Of a DNA stretch of 64,000 nt, positions 12,871 through 25,512 are shown piece after piece. The notes under the pieces are model-generated. The model was not told the DNA's origin, did not search any database, and saw only the letters and a program-made list of their open reading frames with translations. How positions within the stretch are numbered: position 1 is the first letter of the stretch; each line of letters starts with the position of its first letter. The stretch comes from Zhengitettix transpicula (lineage: Eukaryota; Arthropoda; Insecta; Orthoptera; Tetrigidae): positions 26,131,501-26,195,500 of the forward strand of contig CM073595.1 of the NCBI GenBank assembly GCA_037074705.1, written 5' to 3'. Both the position numbers and the translations under genes were made by a program.

Positions 12871-15185
12871 TTGATAACGCTCTAAACGAGTCAGGCTTTT
12901 TTTTTTACTCTGGGATCGGTTATCAACAAGACCACGAAGAAAAAGTCTGGGCTACTCGTGATTCTATATCTTTAGGCGACAACTGGCTATTTTACAAACT
13001 CTATCTCACCTTCTCGTTATGACTCCTGTTACAGTCGATAAGTATTCCGTTGTCTACTTTATTAGCGGCAACACTTCCTTCTGATTTTCATACTTTTCAG
13101 ATTTAATTCCTAGACTAAAATACCTATCTACAGTGAAACAAAATCATGAAAAAATATAAAAGGAAATTAAATTATGAAATAGTGACGCGTAGCAAAAATA
13201 TATAAAACACATACAATAATCAAATATTAAATAATAATACAATCACATCACCTTTTATTTACTAATCATACCTGGTGAAAATAATTATCAGTGGGAACAC
13301 ACTGTTGATTTTGGAAACAGGCGGTTAAAAAATAGAATTTACATTACGATATTTATATTATATTCTATATATACAGTACAAGCATTTAATGAATGTTAGG
13401 AAGTATCTTTTTAGTCATACCGCTGACTTTAATTACCAAGTAAGAAATACTGAAACGGACAACGTCCTGACAGTACTAGAAAACTAACACAATTTTATAG
13501 TATCCGATGGATAAATTCGACTTTTCTTATGGTGAAAATATTTCGGCCGTACAATAGTCCGCAGATTGGATCTCCTGGAAGGTAATTAATCAGGAAACGT
13601 AATTAAAGTGATGTGAAGAAATAAGACGGGAGCCGAAAGAGACCTCATGAAATCAGACAAATGACTGATGCCTCAGAAAATTTCATTATTTTAAATTACT
13701 GCATAAATTTTGGTTAATTTATGTATAGACTACAGAATTTAACTGCCGAATTATTTTCTTTTACATGGGAATCGAAGTAATATGTGCTGCTGAAAACTGC
13801 TTCGAATGTAAATTGAAGATTAATATACTTATAATTTATTTAATCACTGGTACATTAGTATGTTAAACGGTGCTTTATATTATATAATTTTTGTAAAGTA
13901 AAATGTTTGTTTTTTTAAGTTTGTATCGTAATATTTTATTTTCTTGTATTCTTATATTATGACGTATCCTGTTTCCTCTATCGACGACTAATGGAATGAT
14001 AACAAATCTAAATTGTTACGAATAATTAATAGAATATGACTTTAATAATATAATAATATAATTTTTTGAGGCAAACAAACCATATATATTTCAATTGTCA
14101 TTTAAAATATCACTATAGAATTATTATATCTTAAACAAAAATGTGGACGTTAGGCTGAATATTGGAAAATAAAATAAATATAATTTAATACAATATAAGG
14201 CACAACATAATGTAGTATGGAACAATAATATAACTATTAGAAGTCTAAAGACTCACAGTTGCATGCTACGTAAACATTTTAGACTCATAATTGACGATAT
14301 AAAGAATGTCTTTCTCTTTTATGAAATACGAGCCACCGCTCACATTCGTTGTTGACACGAAAGCTTACGAACAACATCAACAGAGTGAAGGTGTGCTTAA
14401 CCGATGTTCGACACCCCAGATGATATATAAATTATATGTAGGTTCTGCTGACACGGCAATGTAACAAGCATGCGGTGCACGTCCCAAGTGCAGATGTGAA
14501 GGAGAAGTCTGAAACGACGCAGATATGGAACAGACGATTCTACCACGGGTCCCAATTCCCTCGTTATACACTTGGTCGTTACAACCCGAACGCCGAAACT
14601 TGCCAAAATTTTGTAGGTCCCCATGCTTAAATTTTACGACCGGGACGCTCGCAAACACACTCGTGCGCTGAATCCTGGATGTGACGTTTACACACAGACA
14701 CATCGGTCAAGGAAATTTTAATCCCGGAAATTATCGAAGAAGTTGGGCAAGTAGCTAGAATAACAAACGGACCGCTCGGTCACTTAGATATTTGCGTTGC
14801 CACTGCTGCATGGAAATCCCACATCTCCGTTGTTTACTCGGAGACACCGCAAAGTGTCTCCTCGGGAGCGATCGGCCCTAATTACGTTTGCCATATGCCT
14901 GAATAAACGTACGTCGTGCCACGGAATCAATTGCGAGGCCGTCGCTTTCCATTTCGTATGTTAATGAACTTCTCGGGTACAGTTCTCATCAGAAATGCCT
15001 TCTTCGCAGATGGCATAGAATAAGTGTACTGATATAACAGATCCTGATGAATGTTTGTCAACAATAAATAAATAAATATCAATAAATAAAATTCGCATTT
15101 TTAGATAACTCCACTGCAAAGTAATTATTCCAGTAACAACGAATGGGCGAATGTAATGAAGAATGAATACCGGGAACAATTACTA
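12871..15185. other. Unannotated spacer upstream of the island
   Basis: AT-rich noncoding sequence. A frame at 14377-14703 (minus) overlaps a second open frame and has no recognisable domain. No repeat ends are visible. Confidence 0.4.
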
Positions 15186-15688
15186 CGAGGGTGAGTCAAT
15201 AAGTAATAGCTCCAATTTTTTTCTGTTTTATTTGTCATGACCATCAAATGCTATTTACACAGAATAACTTTCCAATATAGTTTCCGTCCTTTTGCACAGT
15301 TTTTGTCCAACTTTTAACCAGGTAAAAAGCGTGGTCTTGCTTCCTAAGCCATCGATGTAATGGTGTTTTCCCTTCAGCTTCGTTACAGCGACGAATCCAT
15401 CGCCGAACATCCACTGTTGCATCACCATACACATTTTTCAGCCTGTCATGGATTCGAATGGGCGTTTCACCTTCCGCATTTAAGAATTCAATCACAGAAC
15501 GCTCACAAATAGGTACGTCAATGTCAGCCGTTTTGCTAGAGGGTGCAGTGCTGCCACAAGTTGACTTATGAAGTTGTTACTGCAGTGGATTGGAGAAGAA
15601 TGTTTGAGGAATCACGCCAAATTCAAAATTTTCACATAACTAACTTAGGAGAAAAAAATAGGAGGCATTACTTATTGAACCACCCTCC
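15186..15688 (-). mobile_element. Internally deleted mariner element with TIRs
   Basis: A 503-bp element is flanked by TA on both sides (15184-15185 and 15689-15690), the mariner target duplication. Its terminal inverted repeats agree over about 30 bases with mismatches: CGAGGGTGAGTCAATAAGTAAT on the left, and on the right, reverse-complemented, GGAGGGTGGTTCAATAAGTAAT. Inside, a minus-strand remnant joins the N-terminal DNA-binding part of a mariner transposase directly to its C-terminal tail, so the catalytic core is missing. A canonical mariner is about 1.3 kb. This one could move only with an enzyme supplied from elsewhere. Confidence 0.88.
15244..15540 (-). pseudogene. Mariner transposase remnant, catalytic core deleted
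   Basis: The minus-strand frame reads through DIDVPICERSVIEFLNAEG, then a segment with IHDRL and VYGDATVDV, then RRWIRRCNEAEGKTPLH. These match the paired helix-turn-helix DNA-binding region of mariner transposases. The frame then jumps to WLRKQDHAFYLVKSW and TKTVQKDGNYI, which resembles the extreme C-terminus of the same family. The whole D,D34D catalytic domain between them is absent. A small in-frame loss is also apparent at TVDV-RRW, where family members usually carry a few more residues (STVRRW). It cannot catalyse transposition, but it could in principle still encode a TIR-binding domain if expressed, and nothing shows that it is. Confidence 0.85.
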
Positions 15689-15695
15689 TAAAAAA

Positions 15696-15698
<3 letters not shown>

Positions 15699-15733
<35 letters not shown>

Positions 15734-15758
15734 GTGTGTGTGTGTGTGTGTGTGTGTA
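15699..15758. repeat. Compound (TA)n(TG)n microsatellite
   Basis: About 16 TA units are followed by about 13 TG units, immediately beside the right end of the mariner element. A plus-strand open frame running into it encodes only a YIYIYI/VCVCVC artefact. Confidence 0.95.
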
Positions 15759-15941
15759 TGCAAGTAAGTTGTTAAAATAATTGGTATGGAGACGAATGAA
15801 AGTTAGATTAGATGGCATACCTGAAATTGAAGTACCGGACAAAGTTATTGAAATGTTCCGATATTATGTATAACTTTGTACTGTCCGACATGACCACACC
15901 GGTTATCAATTTCATGTAACCTATCTCTCTTTTCTGTATAC

Positions 15942-16893
15942 TGTAATGATTAATAAGGTGGTCTTAATTAATAGGAATAATTAACAAAATTATTATGTAT
16001 TTAAAAATTTATTGTTGATAATTACACATTATAAGCTCTGCTTTGTACGCCGAATTCCATCAATTTAACAATAAAATATTTCAAATTTTATGTTATTAAT
16101 ACAGCTTTATATTTTTACTATCAACGACGTCGAATTTCTCTTTATCTCAGGGTCACCACTGGGTTTCATAGGAAGAACAAATACAAAGAACTAAAATATT
16201 AACAATCCAAGCTCATTGAAGTTAACGGAATGCAATATTAAATACAAAAGTAAAAGAAAACGAATGGAAAGAAAAACGCGAACGAAATCTGCCTATACCC
16301 TTTAATTAACGTTTACAGTCATTAATAATTGTTTTGTACTTACGACAGTGCTTCTGGTACCAGTTCGGACTCTTGTAGCTTGAAGTCAACAAACACTAAA
16401 CATGCCATTATACACTGATTCTACTCATTAGATTTTGAACACACGGTAGTTGCTCTGGATCTCTGCTATCCTGGAACCTGGATTAGCCCACCCTCAGCCA
16501 GTTGCCGGACGTAGGTCTCCTCAAAGTCTCTCTATGCGAAAATCAGTTCAGTTTGTGAAGCAAAACTTCTGCTTCTAAATTGCGATTTTATAAGTCTCTC
16601 CGTCAAAACTGTTTACTTGCGTTTTATGTAAACTATTATATCTCGCCGTTGGACTTCCTAGATCGCCCTATTCATAGTTCTAGATCCGCAGACGTTTACT
16701 GTTTTTCTTTCTCTACGTGGACCGAACTGCCATGTCCCAGTTCTCGACGCAGACTGAGTTCTCTAAGCGCGCGGTCTCCAGTCTCCATTGTTAACAAAGA
16801 AAGACCCGCTGCGATTGTCGTCATTAAGCACCCGTACGGCCAACAATTAAATTATATTAAAAACAATTAGTAGCCTGTTTAATTGGTATTACA
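15942..16893 (-). mobile_element. Solo LTR, gypsy-like, copy 2 (perfect ATAC duplication)
   Basis: On the minus strand this 952-bp segment starts TGTAATACCAATTAAACAGGC and ends TTAATCATTACA. It is flanked by ATAC on both sides (15938-15941 and 16894-16897), a perfect 4-bp target duplication outside any long TA run. This makes it the best-supported LTR boundary in the window. The family block appears in reverse complement at 16147-16171 (CTCAGGGTCACCACTGGGTTT). The open frame at 16580-16870 lies inside the LTR and is not a gene. No internal retroelement sequence remains. Confidence 0.86.
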
Positions 16894-16897
16894 ATAC

Positions 16898-19258
16898 ATA
16901 TATGTTTATTGCGGCGGTACGAGTAGATTCCGCCACACATTAATATTGAATTATGTAGTTAATAAATTGAAAGGAGACAATCATAAATAAAATGTAGTCA
17001 ATTAATTAATTTAAGAGTAATTTGTTACGTAAACTAATATCTGATTTTGTGAAAAGAATAAATGGATTATTTCCACTACGATAACTAATTTCTGATATTG
17101 GTTAAGAATTGTACTAGTTTGATTTCGTAAATTATTAAATGCCAGTTTCGAAAGTTTTGAATTTAAGAATTTTATTTTATTATTTGGATTTAATAAACTT
17201 AATGCTACTATATTAATTGATTTATGGACAATTAAAAAGGGAAATGTATGATACTTTGCCTTTTAAAGAAATCAGTTATTTTGTATAAAATTGTTTTAAT
17301 AATTAATCTATTTGATTTTTAAAATTAAAGTGTTGTGCAATAGTGTCAATTTCGGCTAGATTTGAATCGGAGTAAACTCGTGTCTCGATTCAACCTAACC
17401 TGGGCAAAATTCTGCAGACGGAAGCTAATCCGTTGCAGGCGCGCGAAATTTAAATATGAATTCGTATATCGGAACGGATCCCGAATTTAAAATTTGGTAT
17501 ACAAAACCTCAGATTTTCTGATTTTCGACGATTTTTTAGTTAGTTTCTTTGGAGCGAGGTGTCAGTCATCGCCGCTAACATTATAAAACTGTGTCAGGGA
17601 AGATTTTAAAGTGTTTTCTGTACAGTGCGCACTAGTAAAACCGTGAGCTCTTTCATATTGCCTAGAAAAGTTTTGAGGCGCAGTGCATTACTACGAAGAC
17701 ATTCATTAACTGGGCCGCCCGCAGAGTCCATATAAGTTACCTACAAGCAGCCGTCGCCATCTTTCCCCCATCCGCCCACCCCTGTACATCATTAGCTGAC
17801 TGCCTGTGCCGCGCATTACGACAATTGATAAACAACACTCATCCATATTTAGAAAATTCAGTTGAGTGAGGTTAAAGGTTTGTTTTAATTCTATGATTCT
17901 ACGAATAAAATCATTTACAATTGATTGTAAAAAAACTCGAGAGAATTTTTATTTTTTAATAGAAGACAATTTCTGAAAAGCTAAGGATTATTTTTTATTC
18001 AAAACTGCTAATAAAAGACTAATCATATAATTTAATTTAATAAATTTAGCTAACGATAACAAATACAATTTTAGTACATTTTTTATACTTAATTTGTTTA
18101 TTTCAATTTTCATAAACTTTAGTATTCAAGTTCATTACTGAATTTTAATATAACTTAATAAATTATATAATTGAATAAATATTAGATTTATTTTCCTTAT
18201 TGTTCCTAAAGACTTTCATAAATTAAATTAATCAGATATTTCATTTTGAATTTTATAATTTTTTTAACTAAAAATTATTGAATTCTAATTTTAAATTTAA
18301 ATTTTGACCTTTAAAATACTAAATTAACTTCTTTAAATTTAAATTTTATTTCTTGATTTCTTTCCAGCATTTCCTTAAATTATTTTTTCTCTCATTTAAA
18401 CCAAGGCAATTAAATCAATTGTAAAGTTTTAATCTATTTAAATTTGTATTACTTGTATATTGGGTATCGTAACTCACACCCTATTTAGTTCTGTTTGTTA
18501 ACATCACGAATACACGTCCAACGTACGGATTGAAATTTCAATATTCGGAAAAAGATTTTAAGTAACGTTCCTTCAAATTTGTATTACATCAGCTGGTTTA
18601 TTGCATTTAATAGTAAACAATGGACTTGATCGTCTGTGTTGATATTTTCCTTTTATATTTAGCAGAATTTTTAAAAATCGTTTATTTTCGATACGTTACT
18701 GTTTTCTTTATTTATTTAGTTTCAGAATATTTACATAGGACGATTGGGTAACGTTTACCTATTTTTAAATACGAGTAATTTCAAGTCTTTATTTTTCTGG
18801 ATGGATATTTTTCCTGCGTATTTCAAGCCATGAAACTTAATTTATTTCAGATTAAACTGTAATGAAAAACTACTTATAAAAATCAATCTGTGTAATGTCA
18901 CTTCCATTAAAACACTATGGCAGATCGTACCATAGAAAATCAAAGTCGAAGTAATAAAATATGATTAAAAATAGAACGGAATCCTTAGAAATAGTTCAAT
19001 CCTGAGAATTGATAGAATTCCACGGACCGAGGACGCAATCAGTGGGAGATCAAATATTCTTGTCGATCGTAACATCGCTGGCTATTGCCTGTGCAACGTG
19101 ACTCACTTATTGGAAATGAGCTCTCGCTTCGTATTTCTCGAAAAATATGCTTATTCTGGAGCTGAAATTATCATATGAACATTGTAAAAATAAATAATAG
19201 TTTTTTAATTAAATTACGTTAATTATGTTTCAGTGATTTATTAAATATAATAATAATA
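16898..19258. other. AT-rich spacer with a GC-richer patch
   Basis: Mostly AT-rich and featureless. The patch at about 17340-17830 is less AT-rich and contains a TATA-like CATATAAG near 17730 and C-rich sequence near 17760-17790. It could be a decayed element or a regulatory stretch, but I see no ends, coding frame or RNA signature to decide. Confidence 0.35.
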
Positions 19259-19641
19259 AAATTATAAAACAAATGATGACCTTATATAGAGACTTTATTT
19301 TTTATTTATATTACGACGACGTTTCGATATTTTTCGGGTATTTTCCTACAGATGAGGTATTTACAAATGCTTAGATTTATAGTATGATTGTACAAAGTAA
19401 ACAAACACAAGTTAAAGTACACAAAAAGAACAACAAACTTACCAAATTAATATAACAAATTAGAACAACAAAACGATTAACAAGTTATTCAATTCACATT
19501 ATACTATAAATCTAATCATTTCTAAATACCTTCTCTCTAGCGAAATACCTGAAGAAGACTCAAAAAGGTATCGAAACGTCGACATAATATAAATAAAAAA
19601 TAAACAGTGTCTTATAAGGTCATCAATTGTTTTATTAATTC
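19259..19641. repeat. Palindrome with outward-facing GAAACGTCG motifs
   Basis: The left arm (about 19259-19392) and right arm (about 19495-19641) are diverged inverted copies. The left reads ATGATGACCTTATATAGAG...CGACGTTTCGATA and the right reads TATCGAAACGTCGACATAA...CTTATAAGGTCATCA. The spacer is about 100 bp. The right arm carries CCTGAAGAAGACTC...GGTATCGAAACGTCG on the plus strand, and the left arm carries a related motif on the minus strand, so both point outward. The motif resembles terminal sequences of Penelope-like retroelements (inference). No coding sequence is present. Confidence 0.8.
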
Positions 19642-21240
19642 AAAACAGACGTTAAATTAAAACTTTTAATAATAAAATTAAGTAACTAAGTAATACATAC
19701 AATGTATTCAACGACACGAGATGCTCAGCGTTAATATTTAGTTTAAGAACCACATTTTTTAGGGATACTTATCGACTTAATATGATAGATACAAATTTTA
19801 AGGCGGAAGTCGACCAGCAGGCAATTTCCTAGAATTCGGTTGCCGGTGGCGAAAAAAGAGCAAGTCACAATACAACAAAGATTAGTATGGTTCTCGTTTC
19901 GGCAATCTAACAACGAATTCACTTTCTATCTATACTTTTACGTTCACTGAAACTTACTAACATTTCTCTCCCTCTCTCTCTTTGTGTGTGTGTGTGTGTG
20001 TGTGTGTAAACATCTTGCAACACTTTCCCCCGCTAATTATTAACAATACTTCCATCTCGCACTAATTTAGTTTCATTGTATCTGCTTTCAGTGTTTTTAG
20101 AATTTCACTCCTCCCTGTCGGCAACCTACCCTCTATTCTTGAGACGCTGTCAATGCCTTCACTACTTATAAAATAACTCTCACTTCAAATTTTGCTTGAA
20201 CAGAAAATATTTTCGTGTCATCTGCCTGCAAAATCTGGTTTTTACGTATCCACTAGAAATAAATATCGCATTTAAATTCCTTTAATTTTACTGATCATAT
20301 TTCTTCACTACAACTTACTGTTTTTATAAGATCGCGTTTAATCCAGTACAATATGTGACTGTCTGAATGCGAAGCTATAATTTCCAATTGATTTTCAGTA
20401 ACGAGACTGCAACCTGAATAAAATATCTCTCAATTAACAACGAGCTGCGGTTGGCTTCCTTAAACATTGAACGTTTCCACTTCCTGCGAGAGGCTTTTGT
20501 GAACAGACTTTTGCCAGTACAAAGCAACGGGCTCAGAATGAAATGATTCATTCAGAACGTGCGCATGTGTATTACTGCGTGTATCCAAGAGGTACAAACT
20601 ACAATTTTCGTCACTAGAATAAAGGCGTTATTATTTTCTTCCACTCCGTGTTACAGCGAATAATTTAAATAGTTTCTGATATAAAAAAATCATATTTTAT
20701 CGTAGTGTCTATCGAGATAAAACGATTTGTTAAAATTATTTATCATTTCACAGAATGCTTCTTGCTTTGCTACGATAACTGGACGAAGAAGTTGGAATAG
20801 CTTGCAAAGTTTCATACGTCACAGAAGTGTAGGTTCGAGACTTTTCTTTCTCACAGCGTGAACGTGTCAGCTGTTTGGTAGAACAAATCTATAACTCTAG
20901 AAGAGCACATCTACTGTGAGAGTGGACAGGTTTTCCAGCCGTCGAAGTTGTCAGAAAATAAAACTGTGAATAGGAAACACTTCTAAGAAGACAAAGGCAT
21001 ATAAATATTTTTTACTAAAAAATACAGATAAATTTAAAGAAGACACTAGCAGATTAATAGGGACAGAAGAGTTAATGCAGACGGAAATTGGCAAAATATA
21101 AATGATTAAATAAGGAAAAATCTAACTAAACTTAGCCTAATATAATGAAGAACAAATTCATATTTTAAGGGCCTAAGTGCTTCAGATAATGTTGAAAATG
21201 AAAACATGGTTACAAATAATAAAAACTGTATGCTATAATA
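19642..21240. other. Unannotated spacer with a CT/TG microsatellite
   Basis: Noncoding AT-rich sequence. A short CT-rich run at about 19965-19980 is followed by about 13 TG units (19983-20008). Nothing else is supported. Confidence 0.5.
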
Positions 21241-21560
21241 TTCAGGGTGTAACAAAAGTCAACGGCAAAATTTCAGGAATGGATTCTTCATATTGAGAAA
21301 AGAAAAACCTTTATTACAGCATGCGTCCGGAAATTACACAGTTATCGGACCTATTCTGAATTTTACGCAAGACGACATGCCTTGTTATCTGGACTAAACT
21401 GCATTACAGCAGGCTTTTTTTTTATCGTTTTCGAAACTTCGAAGAGTAGCTGCATGTATTCAGCATTTCATCTTATATGAGAACAGGGTGCTCCAACTAG
21501 TCAGTTGAACTTCATACTGACCGATCGGATACGGGAGTTCGGATCCATGTGGTAATACAC
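21241..21560 (+). repeat. Possible decayed element starting CAGGGTGTAACAAAAGT
   Basis: The block starts with CAGGGTGTAACAAAAGTCAACGG and is less AT-rich than its flanks. A CAGGGTGT... start of this kind is common at ends of dispersed insect repeats, from general experience rather than a database match. A similar CAGGGTGTTCCGTGGCTA occurs near 54070. No second end, duplication or coding frame was found. Confidence 0.3.
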
Positions 21561-23575
21561 TTTTTTTTCTTCTAAATATGAGGAATCCATTGGCCGTCGA
21601 GTTTTGTTAAACCGAGTACTTGAAAGGAGCAATACTATATATCCTAAAAATACTTTTAGAGCGTAGACATGATTAAAAAATAATATGGTTTATTTTCCGT
21701 GAAGTAAAAACGAGCCGAAAAGTTGTTTTTGGTGATAGATAAAAACATTTTTCAAGTAATATATAAAAAATAAACAAATGATTAATAGCAGACGTGAAAA
21801 TTAAAACACTTTTACAGTCTGGCGTGTTACAATTACTTTGTTTTGACTCAAATGTTATCAGCAAAGATAATATTAAACTGGTGTCAAACTGGGAAAGAAG
21901 CTTGTCTCCGAAAAATAAAAACCTCTTATTCTTTTATATCGTATTGGTTGATGTGAAAACATAAGCTTTATAAGCATCAAACATGTTCAGCCACTCTGTT
22001 CGGTAGAAGCCGACCCCATTAAAGAAAACCCTCCAAAAAGAAAAGATAATAACATTTCTATTGACATATTCCAGGATATGTTTAAAATGTGCGGTATGAG
22101 GCTTTCAAATAGACTGGTTTGTGGTTGATTTATTCAGAGGATTTCGAATAATGACAGAGATAATTTATGACGCACAGTCGAAATGATAAATACTTGAATC
22201 TATGTTTTGGGGCATTAACGGAATTCTTACATATACGTAAAAATTTTATTGAATTCATAGAGTTTAAAAAATATTAGATTTTATTTACATGATCATTACT
22301 AATAAAATTATTTTAATTAATACGTGAATGTTGCTCAATTAGCTGTTGGTATTGACTGTTTCGTCGGTTAAAGAGAGAAATACGCGCCAGAAAACTATGA
22401 AACGTTCAGTCAATTTGTCGTTTAATTATTTTACCTACATCAAAGATTTTTCGGCTTCCGTGTGACCTTTGTTCGTCGCTCCACGTTTTGTTTCATAACA
22501 ATAATGAGGGCAAGTATTTAGATGGATCAAATTTCCGGCGTCATAACTGACATTTATTACAACACTCCCGTAAATAATTGTTTATCATTTAGAAGAAAGT
22601 CCACGGCAGTCTATTTAAAGCCGCACACGAACTGTTAAACACTACAGTTATCGTATCTTCTATTGTACTATTTATTGGCACTATTCCCACGTATGGTATA
22701 ATTGACAGTCTCTTCAAATGTAATATAATTTTTTGCTTGAATTAGCACTTACTCTATTTTCTTTGGAAATAGGTTGAATTACATACTTAAATAGATATAA
22801 GTTTAATAAATATTTGTTTCAAATTGTTAATAAACGTGTTGTTTTCCTACAGACAGGGAATGACGAAATTAAAACACATGCTAAACGTTTACCAATGCAG
22901 TTCGCTCTCTTAGTCCAATGTGTAACTTCACGAATTAAAACTCAGATAAATTTAATTAACAACTGCGCTAAGAGAAGTATTCATTTCAGTGAGACATTTC
23001 GAAAGACAAGAAGCAGGAAAACGGAAAGACAAAATACTGTCTTAATCTCTTTCAGTGAAATGGCAGCAGCTGAGACTAAGCCTATAAAAGGGAGCATCAC
23101 CTCGTAGAAACCAAAATAAATTAAATATCCTTTGTCTCTAAATAGGTAAATATCAAATGTTCCAATGCGTAAGTGGCCTACCAAACAGGGGTCTGGGAAA
23201 AGTGTGACGTTAAACAGCTTTCGTCCAATGAGTAATGAAAATATGGTAGCGGATTATGAGATGAAAGAAGGAATGAATGGAGAGACGGTTTGGAAAGTAT
23301 ATACATGCCTAATATATAAGATAAAAGAGTATGAATTGATAGAGGAATATTAGTTGATAGTTTCACAACTATCACATAGAGGCAGCTCAACGATCGCCAT
23401 GGTTACGATCGCATGAAACAGTGTCGAATTTTGCCATTTATTGACCGTCAATTTATTAGTCGTTGTAGTTGATATATTTTCAAAGTAGCCAAGTCACAAT
23501 TTTTAAACGCGGTATTTTTAGCATTCTGTTTGCAAATAATCCACATTTTATAAATATATGTATTTTATTGAATAA
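21561..23575. other. Unannotated spacer
   Basis: AT-rich sequence without a supportable feature. Small overlapping frames at 22814-23390 on both strands lack domain or splice support. Confidence 0.4.
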
Positions 23576-24171
23576 CTAGCTGGGTGCCCGGCGTTGCCCG
23601 GGATTGTCATCTATACATAACCCCCGATTTGTCTCCTATCTCAGTTGCTTTTGCGATATTTTTATTTATCGCACTTCTACCCCTATCCCTAAATGTGCTT
23701 ACCTCCCATGCCGAAAGGCGTTTAAATTATACACAAACAACATCGGTAGAAATACTATCAAGTAAATGACCAAGAAAATTATTTATTATATTTATTCCAC
23801 GCAAGTATCGACTAGTTAACAAGTTTGAAAATTACCACCCCCGCTTGGGGCAGTTAAATGAAACGTTGAATGACATAACTAAACTCAGTGACATCCATAA
23901 CCCCGGATTCGGCTCCAATCTAAGTTTATTTCTATGTAATGGCACTCCACCTTCACCCTTAAGGATGTTCCCCTCCCTGGCCGAGTTGAAATTATATACA
24001 GAGAAGGTGTAGAGAAATTTTATGAATCTCATTGATTTATTTGACGTAAAAAATGACCGGTTAACGGGTTTGAAAATTTCTACCCCCTCAACGGGTGTAG
24101 ATTTGTATGCGGAACATACATACATACATATATACATACAAACATACGTACAGTCAATTTTATTTAATAGA
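23576..24171 (-). mobile_element. Complete nonautonomous Helitron, 596 bp
   Basis: On the minus strand the element runs from A|TCTATTAAATAAAATTGACTGTACG to a 3' end reading CCCGGGCAACGCCGGGCACCCAGCTAG|T. Both ends have the Helitron form (5' TC, 3' CTAG, insertion between A and T, no target duplication). A small hairpin (CCCGG-gcaacg-CCGGG) lies about 11 bases before the 3' end. The interior holds about two of the modules seen at 40-44.8 kb. There is no Rep/helicase frame, so it depends on an outside autonomous copy. Confidence 0.87.
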
Positions 24172-25319
24172 TATTACAGTTGTTGTTTCTATTCAGTACC
24201 CACTAAGAACTCTGAGAGTAGCAAGTGATTTAATGAGAGTTTTCCTTTAATGAAATTTTGAGTAATTGCTATAAATACTTTTATATTATTGTATAAAATA
24301 TAATTTTAAAAGTCAAATAATCTATTATCTTTAACAGTTAAATACATATTAATTATTACGAGTGCTGTAGTGAGGATTGAAGCAAATTTATGTGCAGCGT
24401 GGAAATAATGTATCATTGTCCTCCGAGTCCCAAGTTGCTCATAACATATTACGATAAATTTCAAGATCATTTACTCATCCAGTAATCAGGTTTTGCATTA
24501 CTAAAGCATGTAATTGCTGTTATTTACTGGATTCGCTCATTCAGAGTGTCCAAAATAACGAAATTTCCAAGTTTTTCTGGTACAAGGTCCAAAACACATC
24601 TCGTACTAAACAAAAAGCTCATTATATACCAGAAAATTAAAGGTTACTGCGATTTAATGACTGATGACTAGTAACGGTGAAATTTCAGGAAATGAACAGC
24701 CGATACATTATTTTCAAATTGGGTCAAGTTTTAATATTTCTTAATTTTTTTTATTAAAATAATTATGGATTTTAAATAAATTTTTAGCTGTTTTCTCCAA
24801 ATCTAAGTCTTGCTCGGAACAGTGCATCCCCTGTCAGAAAATCGGCTTTCGCAGATTACCCCTTCCCACACTTCTACACAAATGCAAATCTCTTGAGCGG
24901 CAAAATCTGTACAGTCTCAGCAAATCTAAAACAGGAAATTAGAATCAGAGGTAGGCTACGGCTACAGCTAAAGTAAAACTTAAAAACACTTGTAATGGTT
25001 AATTAAGTCCGAGGTAAAGTAGATTGTGTATCGAGAAAATTTATCAGTGAAAACATAATATTATATATAGTATAACAATATATAGAGCAGGTATATGAAT
25101 GGTTTTCCTTGTGAAAGTGAGTGATACGTGCCCCAGCCTGTTTTATCTCTCCCCTGCAGCAGCTTCCCCTTCAGCTCCATCATCTAGCTCGATGTTGAGG
25201 ATGCACGCTTTGCTAAATCACAAATATATTCACACAAGTGTGTCAGAATTTACTGGAGATCTCTTTGTACGATACCTGCAATCTTGTAACGTACACGGTT
25301 TCAACACTGAAAATATTGT
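24172..25319. other. Unannotated spacer
   Basis: AT-rich noncoding sequence before the LINE remnant. The frame at 25099-25326 may include degraded LINE sequence, but I cannot align it to a reverse transcriptase. Confidence 0.4.
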
Positions 25320-25322
25320 CTT

Positions 25323-25512
25323 GTGAAATTAGGAATGCTATTTCTATTCACGTTATTTATAAACGGTATTGCCGAACACGTGAATTCAAATCTTCTTCTT
25401 TATGCAGATGATCTCAAACTATACAGAAAAATAAACTCTAACGCAGACTGTGCAGCCCTTCAAGAAGATCTGAACAGAATTGTTGCACGGTCAGAAACAA
25501 ATAAACTTTTTA
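25323..25512 (+). pseudogene. LINE reverse-transcriptase fragment (YADD active site)
   Basis: The translation contains FTLFINGI, then LLLYADDLKLYR with the catalytic YADD of reverse-transcriptase motif C, then a segment ending LQEDLNRI and NKLF, the usual order after motif C in jockey/CR1-like LINEs. In intact elements motifs A and B precede this, but they are not recognisable upstream. The frame is broken after NKLF by the inserted sequence, which adds a spurious run of residues and a stop. It once copied LINE RNA at nicked chromosomal DNA; this copy is non-functional. Confidence 0.9.

Noticed and set aside
16580..16870. 96-codon plus-strand frame
   Set aside because: Contained in the solo LTR at 15942-16893, antisense to it.
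17725..17800. TATA-like CATATAAG as a core promoter
   Set aside because: No downstream transcript structure or coding exon; a single TATA-like word in AT-rich DNA is not evidence.
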